Positions 57,692 through 64,000 of a DNA stretch of 64,000 bases are shown here, piece by piece. The notes beneath the pieces are model-generated. The model was not told where the DNA came from, did not search any database, and was given only the letters and a program-made list of their open reading frames with translations. This DNA comes from Enteroscipio rubneri. GTDB taxonomy: Bacteria; Actinomycetota; Coriobacteriia; Coriobacteriales; Eggerthellaceae. Position numbers and translations under genes: made by a program. The stretch covers positions 124,001 through 188,000 of the forward strand of contig NZ_PPEK01000003.1 in NCBI RefSeq assembly GCF_002899715.1, read 5' to 3'. Every line of letters begins with the position of its first letter. Positions within the stretch are counted from its first letter, which is position 1.

Positions 57692-58843
57692 ATGACCGCC
57701 GATTCCACTCAGAAAAAGCAGCTCGTATCCGCTGTACTCAAGCGGCAGGTGCTCTACATCGCAGGGTTCACGGCCGGTTTCGCTGCGGCACTCTGGGCCT
57801 TCCTCACGTTCTTCAAGCCTTTCGTGTCGGATATCCTCTACGCGTTCGTGGGACAGAGTTGGACGCTCTACAGCATGGTCACGGTGCTGTTCTGGCCGCT
57901 TGTGGTCATCTGCTACTTCAGTGGGATCTACCTCGTCGTCCGCGCCGGCGTTAACCAGGCGTTCAGATACTTCGATCTGCTGCTCGCCTCGGTCGAGAGC
58001 ATCCTGGCCAAGCGCGACGAGCCCGTATCGCTTCCGCCCGAACTGGCCGCAACGGCCCTCGCGCTCAACCAGGTGAAGACGGAGCAGGACCGTGCGGAGC
58101 GCGCCGCGAAAGCGGCCGAGGAGCGCAAGAACGAGCTCGTCGCCTACCTCGCGCACGACATCAAGACCCCCATCACGTCCATCATCGGATACCTCACCCT
58201 GCTCGGAGACTCACCCGACCTTCCCGTGGACGTGCGAGCGCGCTATACGGGCATCGCCTTGGATAAGGCCTACAAACTCGAGGAGCTGCTCGAGGAGTTC
58301 TTCGAGATCACTCGCTACAACCTGCAGAGCATCCCCATTGAGCGCTCGCGCTTTGACGGCGCGCTGTTCTGCAACCAGGTGATCGACGAGTTCTATCCGC
58401 TCGCGGAGGGCAGGGGGCTGAGCCTGTCGTATGCCGGCCCCGCCGAGCTGGAGGTGTTCGCTGATGCCGGGCGGGTCGCCCGCATACTCAACAACGTAAT
58501 GAAGAACGCCGTCGCCTATGCAGACGCCGGAACCGAGGTCGCAGTGCACACAGCGCTCGCCACCGGCGCCGACGGCTTTGTCTGGTGGCAGATCACGGTC
58601 ACCGACCGGGGAAGGGAGCTGTCGCCTGCGCACCTCGAGCGCATCTTCGAGAAATTCTTCCGTGCCGACGAAGCGCGCGCTTCGTCGGCCGGAGGGGCGG
58701 GACTGGGCCTGGCCATCGCCCGTGAGATCGCCCGCGCCCACGGAGGCGATATCTACGCGGCGAGCGACGCTGGCCTCACGTCTTTCACCATCTGGATACC
58801 GCAGGGGCCGAGCGTGGCCGTCCGCGCGCCTTCGGCGAGCTAA
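57692..58843 (+). CDS. VanS-like sensor histidine kinase
   Basis: A 383-aa membrane kinase. Two TM helices flank a short external loop (about residues 20-40 and 56-80, YIAGFTAGFAAALWAFLTFF and SMVTVLFWPLVVICYFSGIYL). The HisKA domain has the H-box YLAHDIKTPITSIIGYLTLLGD with the phospho-His near 155. The N-box is ILNNVMKNAVAYAD, and the G-boxes read VTDRGRELSPAHLERIFEKFFRADEARASSAGGAGLGLAIAREIARAHGG. DRGRELSP departs from the usual DxGxGIP. The very short sensor loop suggests sensing within the membrane, as in VanS or other envelope sensors. SD GGAAGGGAA. Confidence 0.92.
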   Translation: MTADSTQKKQLVSAVLKRQVLYIAGFTAGFAAALWAFLTFFKPFVSDILYAFVGQSWTLYSMVTVLFWPLVVICYFSGIYLVVRAGVNQAFRYFDLLLASVESILAKRDEPVSLPPELAATALALNQVKTEQDRAERAAKAAEERKNELVAYLAHDIKTPITSIIGYLTLLGDSPDLPVDVRARYTGIALDKAYKLEELLEEFFEITRYNLQSIPIERSRFDGALFCNQVIDEFYPLAEGRGLSLSYAGPAELEVFADAGRVARILNNVMKNAVAYADAGTEVAVHTALATGADGFVWWQITVTDRGRELSPAHLERIFEKFFRADEARASSAGGAGLGLAIAREIARAHGGDIYAASDAGLTSFTIWIPQGPSVAVRAPSAS

Positions 58844-58935
58844 CGAGCGCCTCTTCGCATAGGCTCCGCTTCCGGGCGAGGCGAGAGAAAACGAGGTGCC
58901 TTTGTGGGTAACCTGTGGCGCGCATGCTTGCGCGC

Positions 58936-58964
58936 TTGCCGGCATCCGGGCCTTCGCCTACAAT
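58936..58964 (+). promoter_or_regulatory. rpsO promoter
   Basis: TTGCCG (58936-58941), a 17-bp spacer and TACAAT (58959-58964), about 150 nt before the rpsO ATG. The long leader is consistent with S15 autoregulation, but I did not identify a specific fold. Confidence 0.55.
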
Positions 58965-59119
58965 AAGCGAGCTGCGAAAACGCAGGCGCTTCCCGCTTGG
59001 TCCGCATGTCTCACCGCATGCCCACCCAGAGGGGAGTACGAATGGCGCGCAGCCGGTTCGGGCAGCGCGCGAGCATGCGGCGTCAAAGAGGCGACCGCAA
59101 ACGAAAGGTGGAGAAGCAC

Positions 59120-59407
59120 ATGGCAAGCAAACTGAGCATCACCAAGGAGCGCACGGCGGAACTCGTGAAAGAGTTCGGCAAGGGCGAAGGCGACTCCGGC
59201 AGTCCGGAGGTGCAGATCGCCATCCTCACGGAGCGCATCCGCAACCTCACCGAGCACCTCAAGGTGCACAAGAAGGACAAGCACACCCAGCGCGGTCTGA
59301 TGATGCTCATCGGCAAGCGCCGCGGCCTCTTGAAATACGTCAAGAACCGCGATATCGAGGAATACCGCGCACTTATCAAGAAGCTCGGCATCCGCGATAA
59401 CATCTAG
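59120..59407 (+). CDS. rpsO: Ribosomal protein S15
   Basis: A 95-aa primary 16S rRNA-binding protein. Landmarks are the [70 protein letters not shown] core, with the conserved His-Lys-Asp/His rRNA contact. ATG 59120 follows AAAGGTGGAG. It precedes pnp, the standard rpsO-pnp pair; the hairpin between them may be a partial terminator or RNase site. Confidence 0.97.
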   Translation: MASKLSITKERTAELVKEFGKGEGDSGSPEVQIAILTERIRNLTEHLKVHKKDKHTQRGLMMLIGKRRGLLKYVKNRDIEEYRALIKKLGIRDNI

Positions 59408-59413
59408 CAACGA

Positions 59414-59437
59414 GGGCCCGCTTCGGCGGGCCTTTGT
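59414..59437 (+). terminator. rpsO terminator / rpsO-pnp intercistronic hairpin
   Basis: GGCCCGC-TTCG-GCGGGCC, 7-8 bp GC stem with a UUCG tetraloop, followed by TTTGTAT. The short T-run suggests partial termination. Confidence 0.7.
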
Positions 59438-59553
59438 ATAGCGGTCGGAGGCGCAAGGGCGCTTCTGCTCGCGGAGGCGCGAAACGTGAGTAGCCGCCGC
59501 CGAAGAAGCTTGAGCGCACTAGGGCGCCCAAGAGGAAGAGAAAGAACGAACGC

Positions 59554-61782
59554 ATGGAAAAAATCGTCGAATCCTTCGAACTGTACGGCAAAGAGTATCG
59601 TCTTGAGACGGGCGAGCTCGCCAAACAGGCGACCGGATCGGTTGTCGTGACGCAAGGCGACACGACCGTCCTTGTGACCGCGGTTATTTCGAAGGAAGAG
59701 AAGGACTACGACTTCTTCCCGCTCACCGTCGACTTCATTGAGAAGATGTACGCCGTGGGACGCATACCCGGCGGCTACCTCAAGCGCGAGGCGCGCCCGT
59801 CCGACAAGGGCACGCTCACGGCGCGCATGGTCGATCGTCCCATCCGTCCCGGTTTCGTGGACGGTTTCAAGCGCGAAGTCCATATCGTGTGCACGACGCT
59901 CGTCGTCGACAGCGTCAACCCGCCCGACACCATCTGCGTCATGGGCGCAAGCGCGGCCCTCATGCTGGGCGCCGCTCCCTTCGACGGTCCCGCCGCCTGC
60001 GTGCGCATCGGCCGCGACGTCGAGACGGGCGAGTTCATCGTAAACCCGACGTTCGAGGAGTCGGAACGCTCCGATCTTGAACTTACCATCGCCGGCACGG
60101 CCGACTACATCTCCATGGTGGAGGCCGGCGCCGACGAGATCTCCGAAGAGGACATGCTGGCCGCCATGACGTTCGGCCAGGAAGCCATCGCCGCGTTCTG
60201 CGAGGCTCAAGCGCGCTTCCTTGATCGCGCGAACATCGAGCCGGTCGAGTGGCCCATCCATGTCGCCGACCCGGCCATCGCCGAGCGCGTCGCGCCGTTC
60301 ATGGCCGAGATGTCCGCCGCGCTGCACGACGCCGACAAGCTGTCGCGCATGGGCAAGGTGGAGGAGCTCAAGGCCCGCATCAAGGAGGAGCAGTTCTCCG
60401 ACGAGGAGCGCGCCGTGTGGAAGGGCGACATCGCCGCCGAGCTCAAGAAGCTCGAGAAGAAAGCCATGCGCGCCATGGTGATCGAGACGGGCGAGCGCGC
60501 CGACGGCCGCCGTCCCGAAGACATCCGCCCGCTCTACATCGTGCCGGGCTACCTGCCCCGCGTGCACGGCTCGGGCCTGTTCCAGCGCGGCCAGACGCAA
60601 GCGCTCTCCGTCTGCACGCTCGGCATGCTCAACGAGTGGCAGCGCCTCGACACCATCGACCCCGCCGAGGGCAAGCGCTACATGCACCAGTACAACTTCC
60701 CGCCGTATTGCACGGGCGAGACCGGCCGCATGGGCGCCCCGAAGCGCCGTGAGATCGGCCACGGCGCGCTGGCCGAGCGCGCCCTCATCCCGGTGCTGCC
60801 GAGCGAGGACGAGTTCCCCTACGCCATCCGCGTGGTGTCCGAGGTCCTCGAGTCGAACGGCTCGTCGTCCATGGCCTCCACCTGCGGCTCCACGCTCGCC
60901 CTCATGGACGCCGGCGTGCCCATCAAGGCGCCCGTGTCGGGCATCGCCATGGGCCTCATCAAGGAGGGCGACGACGTGGTCATCCTCTCCGACATCCAGG
61001 GCATCGAGGACTTCCTCGGCGACATGGACTTCAAGGTGTGCGGCACGGAGAAGGGCATCACCGCCCTGCAGATGGACAACAAGGCCCGCGGTCTGTCCGT
61101 CGACATCCTCGCCCGTGCGCTCAAGCAGGCGAGCGAGGGCCGGGCTTTCATCCTGAACGCGATGCTCGAGAAGATTGCCGAACCGCGCGAGGAGCTTTCG
61201 CAGTTCGCACCCCGCATCGAGACCATCCATATCCCCGTGGACAAGATCCGCGACGTCATCGGCAGCGGCGGCAAGGTGGTGCGCGGCATCCAGGAGGAGA
61301 CGGGCGCCAGCATCGATATTCAAGAAGACGGCACCATCCACATCGCGGCTATCGAGGGCCTGGCCGGCGATGCGGCGAAAGCCATGATTCTCGGCATCGT
61401 GAAAGAGCCCGAGGTGGGAGAGGAATTCGACGGCGAAGTCGTAGGCATCAAGGACTTCGGCGCGTTCGTCAAGCTCACGCCGGGTAAGGACGGTCTGCTT
61501 CATATCTCGCGCGTGGCCAACGGCCGCGTGGGCAAGGTTGAGGACGTCCTTAGCCTTGGCGATATCGTGAAGGTGAAAGTGCTCGAGGTCGATCCGAACT
61601 CGGGTAAGATATCGCTCGACCGCCTTGACAAACCGGATGCTCCGGCCGCGCTGCCGACCGCCGGCCATGGCCGTCATGGCTCCGAGCACCCGACGAGCGA
61701 CCGCGACAACCGACCAGGCCGCAGTGGCCGCTCTGAGCGCGGCGGCAACGGACGCACGCCGCGCAGGCGCCACGAAGGCTAG
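59554..61782 (+). CDS. pnp: Polyribonucleotide nucleotidyltransferase
   Basis: A 742-aa phosphorolytic 3'-5' exoribonuclease, trimeric. Two RNase PH domains (first DFFPLTVDFIEKMYAVGRIPGGYLKREARPSDKGTL; second PVLPSEDEFPYAIRVVSEVLESNGSSSMASTCGSTLALMDAGVP) flank the helical domain. KH (IHIPVDKIRDVIGSGGKVVRGIQEETGA) and S1 (FDGEVVGIKDFGAFVKL) domains and a Gly/Arg-rich basic tail follow. The tail (SGRSERGGNGRTPRRRHEG) may bind RNA or the degradosome. Standard length, followed by a strong terminator. Confidence 0.98.
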   Translation: MEKIVESFELYGKEYRLETGELAKQATGSVVVTQGDTTVLVTAVISKEEKDYDFFPLTVDFIEKMYAVGRIPGGYLKREARPSDKGTLTARMVDRPIRPGFVDGFKREVHIVCTTLVVDSVNPPDTICVMGASAALMLGAAPFDGPAACVRIGRDVETGEFIVNPTFEESERSDLELTIAGTADYISMVEAGADEISEEDMLAAMTFGQEAIAAFCEAQARFLDRANIEPVEWPIHVADPAIAERVAPFMAEMSAALHDADKLSRMGKVEELKARIKEEQFSDEERAVWKGDIAAELKKLEKKAMRAMVIETGERADGRRPEDIRPLYIVPGYLPRVHGSGLFQRGQTQALSVCTLGMLNEWQRLDTIDPAEGKRYMHQYNFPPYCTGETGRMGAPKRREIGHGALAERALIPVLPSEDEFPYAIRVVSEVLESNGSSSMASTCGSTLALMDAGVPIKAPVSGIAMGLIKEGDDVVILSDIQGIEDFLGDMDFKVCGTEKGITALQMDNKARGLSVDILARALKQASEGRAFILNAMLEKIAEPREELSQFAPRIETIHIPVDKIRDVIGSGGKVVRGIQEETGASIDIQEDGTIHIAAIEGLAGDAAKAMILGIVKEPEVGEEFDGEVVGIKDFGAFVKLTPGKDGLLHISRVANGRVGKVEDVLSLGDIVKVKVLEVDPNSGKISLDRLDKPDAPAALPTAGHGRHGSEHPTSDRDNRPGRSGRSERGGNGRTPRRRHEG

Positions 61783-61793
61783 CACGTAGCAGC

Positions 61794-61818
61794 AGGGCCG
61801 CGTTCGCGCGGCCCTTTT
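61794..61818 (+). terminator. pnp intrinsic terminator
   Basis: AGGGCCGCG-TTCG-CGCGGCCCT, a 9-bp perfect stem with a UUCG loop and TTTT, 12 nt after the pnp stop. Confidence 0.93.
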
Positions 61819-61951
61819 CATGGGCGGTGGTAACGAGGGGCGCCGCCTCCACTTCGTAGAGCGGCGAGTGCCGATCACGTAACAGCCAATGCTCGCTTCG
61901 GCTGCAGCGTGTTAAGATTATCGGCACGCTACACGAAAGGCAGGGAGCATC

Positions 61952-62728
61952 ATGATCAGAGTTGCAGTGGCGGGGTGCGCAGGGCGCATGGGCACGGCGG
62001 TTGTCGAAGCGGTTGGCACCGCGGACGATATGGAACTCGTCTGCGGCATCGATCCGCACGCCAGCGGACAAGGTGAAGCGTATCCCGTGTTCGCAACGAT
62101 TGCCGAGGCCCTCGAGAACGCGGACTTCGATGTCGTAGTCGACTTCACGCAGCCTTCCGTCGTGGCCGACAACCTGCGCGCGGCGCTGCCAGCAGGAGTC
62201 GACTGCGTCGTGGGCACAACCGGACTCTCAAACGAGACGCTCGAAGAGCTCGCCGCGCTTGCGTCCGAGGAAACCTGCCTCTTCTACGCACCGAACTTCA
62301 CCACGGGCGCCGTACTCATGATGGAGTTCGCGAAGGCTGCAGCACCATATTTTCCCGAGGCGGAAGTCATGGAGTTCCATCATTGCAACAAGAAAGACGC
62401 TCCTTCTGGCACAGCCGTGCGCACGGCTCAGATCATCGCCGAGGCGCGCGAGGGTCGCGCAAGCGAGGCGCCGGGCAAAGAGACCGAAATCGAAGGGTGC
62501 GAGGGAGCACGCGGCGCCCTCGTCGACGGCGTGCCGGTGCATTCGGTGCGTTCGATGGGCTACGTAGCCAGCCAGGAGGTGGTATTTGGCTCGTTCGGGC
62601 AGACGCTCTCCATCCGCCACGACAGCTGGGACCGCGGCTCCTACATGCCGGGCGTGCTCCTGGGCATTCGCAGTGTGGGCTCGCGATCGGGCCTGATTGT
62701 AGGTTTGGAGAACTTCATGGCGCGTTAG
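61952..62728 (+). CDS. dapB: 4-hydroxy-tetrahydrodipicolinate reductase
   Basis: Second dedicated enzyme of the DAP/lysine pathway, 258 aa. The NAD(P) motif is VAVAGCAGRMG, with VDFTQPS, VGTTGLSNETLEEL, YAPNFTTGAVLMMEFAKAAA, the substrate/catalytic block EVMEFHHCNKKDAPSGTA and VHSVRSMGYVASQEVVFGSFGQTLSIRHD. A -10-like TAAGAT lies at 61914-61919. The next gene, dapA, catalyses the preceding step. Confidence 0.97.
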   Translation: MIRVAVAGCAGRMGTAVVEAVGTADDMELVCGIDPHASGQGEAYPVFATIAEALENADFDVVVDFTQPSVVADNLRAALPAGVDCVVGTTGLSNETLEELAALASEETCLFYAPNFTTGAVLMMEFAKAAAPYFPEAEVMEFHHCNKKDAPSGTAVRTAQIIAEAREGRASEAPGKETEIEGCEGARGALVDGVPVHSVRSMGYVASQEVVFGSFGQTLSIRHDSWDRGSYMPGVLLGIRSVGSRSGLIVGLENFMAR

Positions 62729-62814
62729 GACGCGTCATGGCATAATATCCGTACGAGTACGATTGTTCGATGGGTGCGGCGCGGCGCTGCACCGGTGGAA
62801 GGCAAGGTGGACGC

Positions 62815-63708
62815 ATGTCGCAAGAGCCCCGTTTCGGCCGTATGATTCCGGCCATGGTTACGCCGTTTGACGAAAACCGGGAGCTCGATCTCGACAAAGC
62901 TCAAGCGCTCGCCGTGCGCCTCGTCGACGGCGGCAGCGACTCGCTCATCATTAACGGCACGACAGGCGAGAGTCCGACTGTGTTCTACCCGCAGAAGATA
63001 AAGCTGTTCAGCGCCGTGGTGGAAGCCGTTGGCGACCGCGTGCCCGTCATCGCGAACGTCGGTGACAACTGCACAGCCGACACGGTGGACTTCGCCCGCG
63101 ACGTGGCCAAGCTCGGCGTCGACGGCTTCATGTGCGTGGTGCCCTACTACAACAAGCCCCCGCAGGAGGGCATGTACCGGCATTTCCGCACCATCGCCAA
63201 CGCGGTGGAGCTGCCCATCATCCTGTACAACATCCCGAGCCGCTGCGTGGTGAACATGGAAGCCGAGACCACGCTGCGCCTGGCGCGCGACTGTGCCAAC
63301 ATCGTGGCCGTGAAGGAGGCGTCCGGCAAGATGGACCAGGTCAGAACCATCGTAAACGGCGCACCTGAAGGTTTCGCCGTGTACTCCGGCGACGACTCGG
63401 CCACGTTCGACATCATGAAGCTGGGCGGTGCCGGAGTCGTCTCCACCATCGGCAACGTAGCGCCCGCGCGTATGAAGGAGATTGTGGATTTGTGCGCCGC
63501 AGGCGACTGGGAGGCCGCAGCCGCGGCCAACGAGCGCTTGATGCCGCTTATGACAGGGCTGTTCGAGACCTCGAACCCCATCCTCGTCAAAGAGGCATTG
63601 AAGCTGCTGGGCTTCCCTGTGGGAGGCGTGCGCCTGCCACTGGTAGACGCTACGCCGGCGCAGTCCGAGCGTCTCGCGCAGACCATGCGCGACGTGGGAG
63701 TGCTTTAA
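62815..63708 (+). CDS. dapA: 4-hydroxy-tetrahydrodipicolinate synthase
   Basis: A 297-aa class I aldolase condensing pyruvate with aspartate semialdehyde. Landmarks are MIPAMVTPFDENRELD, LIINGTTGESPT, VIANVGDNCTADTVDFARD, VVPYYNKPPQEGMYRHF, LYNIPSRCVVNM (Tyr) and the Schiff-base Lys in NIVAVKEASGKMDQ. ATG 62815 follows AAGGTGG; the next ATG (62842) would remove the N-terminal strand region. It lies 86 nt after dapB, with a possible -10 TAATAT at 62743. Confidence 0.97.
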   Translation: MSQEPRFGRMIPAMVTPFDENRELDLDKAQALAVRLVDGGSDSLIINGTTGESPTVFYPQKIKLFSAVVEAVGDRVPVIANVGDNCTADTVDFARDVAKLGVDGFMCVVPYYNKPPQEGMYRHFRTIANAVELPIILYNIPSRCVVNMEAETTLRLARDCANIVAVKEASGKMDQVRTIVNGAPEGFAVYSGDDSATFDIMKLGGAGVVSTIGNVAPARMKEIVDLCAAGDWEAAAAANERLMPLMTGLFETSNPILVKEALKLLGFPVGGVRLPLVDATPAQSERLAQTMRDVGVL

Positions 63709-63751
63709 AACACCGCCGCATCGCGGAAGCGCAGCATCAAAACGGAAGGAA

Positions 63752-63856
63752 GCGTCGCGCAGGCGACGCATAGACATATAACCGCGCGGAGCGGATCCCC
63801 GGATGAAACGCGCCGAAGCGCAATCGACGGGCCGAGGGCAAGCCGGATCGCCGGCT
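63752..63856 (+). promoter_or_regulatory. Structured leader upstream of probable rnj
   Basis: The 191-nt dapA-to-rnj gap holds at least two perfect hairpins: GCGTCGC-GCAG-GCGACGC (63752-63769, minus edges) and AGCCGG-ATCG-CCGGCT (63841-63856). It could be a 5' UTR that tunes an RNase gene, or an intercistronic processing region. No T-run follows, so termination is unlikely. Confidence 0.4.
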
Positions 63857-63899
63857 CCCCGTGCATAGGCAGCCGTTCCCGCCCGAACGAAGGAACGAT

Positions 63900-64000
63900 A
63901 TGGAAGAAAGAACCCCGCGATCTCAGCGCGGAACTGATCGTACGCGCAAAAGCGCCCCGAAAAACGACCGTTCTAGCCAAGCGTCCGAGGGAACGCGCTC
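63900..64000 (+). CDS. Start of a gene cut by the window edge; probably ribonuclease J
   Basis: Only 33 codons are visible: MEERTPRSQRGTDRTRK and further basic, disordered residues. AAGGAA lies before the ATG. An N-terminal basic disordered tail is common in actinobacterial RNase J, and dapA is followed by rnj in many Actinobacteria and Firmicutes. The identification rests on context, not on a visible domain. Confidence 0.4.
   Translation, partial: MEERTPRSQRGTDRTRKSAPKNDRSSQASEGTR

Noticed and set aside
56982-58843. Vancomycin-resistance cluster
   Set aside because: Only VanR/VanS-like regulators are present. There is no vanH, D-Ala-D-Lac ligase or vanX in the window, so a resistance claim is not supported.
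59404-61878. Very long antisense open frame (824 codons) opposite pnp
   Set aside because: His/Arg/Ala-biased translation typical of the reverse strand of high-GC genes; no family motifs, and pnp is certain on the plus strand.

Overview
This is a high-GC actinobacterial chromosome segment. It most resembles the Coriobacteriia, family Eggerthellaceae (Eggerthella or a close relative). The grounds are the codon usage and the lineage-type genes: an actinobacterial integration host factor next to gmk and rpoZ, ileS-lspA-rluD, and comEA-comEC-holA followed by convergent rpsT. Signals include intrinsic terminators, SD sequences (GGAGG) and -10 boxes of the TATACT/TACAAT/TAGAAT type. The genus is an inference; no rRNA gene is present. 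Most of the window is housekeeping, with two or three accessory patches.

Layout. 1-8.3 kb: a partial DegV-family gene (minus), then ileS-lspA-rluD, a minus-strand CmpB-like membrane protein, a ferrochelatase and coaBC. 8.4-11.8 kb: a minus-strand group of enoyl-CoA hydratase, acyl-CoA dehydrogenase and a LysR regulator. 12.2-31.1 kb: the pyrimidine genes pyrR-pyrB-pyrC, carA-carB and pyrK-pyrD-pyrF. pyrR and carA are each preceded by a PyrR-type attenuator with the same GAGAGACCGACAAGG core. The pyr genes are broken up twice. At 15.3-17.2 kb lie an inverted-repeat element, a decayed DUF559-like gene and a LURP-one-like gene. At 22.1-28.6 kb lies an accessory island: MazEF and MqsRA toxin-antitoxin pairs with palindromic operators, an orphan AAA ATPase, a GNAT acetyltransferase, an SMR exporter, a YdeI-like protein, a hydrolase pair and a truncated XRE regulator.

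31.3-38.2 kb: mihF-gmk-rpoZ, thiI, comEA-comEC-holA. 38.4-38.9 kb: rpsT on the minus strand, with an unusually long C-terminal extension. 39.5-44.1 kb: lepA, a 62-aa membrane protein, a nitroreductase remnant, dusB and hemW. 44.2-51.7 kb: a heat-shock and RNA/translation cluster, hrcA (with a degenerate CIRCE)-dnaJ-rsmE-mtaB-phoH-ybeY-dgkA-era. 51.8-58.8 kb: envelope and signalling genes, namely CapA-like, a zinc-ribbon/PASTA membrane protein, recO, a TSCPD protein, an anchored C39 peptidase and a VanRS-like two-component system. 59-64 kb: rpsO-pnp, dapB-dapA and the first 33 codons of a gene that is probably rnj (RNase J).

How the genes work together. The pyr genes encode UMP synthesis from carbamoyl phosphate to UMP, apart from pyrE, which is not here. 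The 44-52 kb block is a co-directional run, often overlapping by 1-20 nt, linking heat-shock control to rRNA/tRNA modification and ribosome maturation. I found no CRISPR array, tRNA, rRNA, prophage or transposase. The novel-looking material is the inverted-repeat element at 15.4 kb, the island at 22-28 kb, and several regulatory palindromes.
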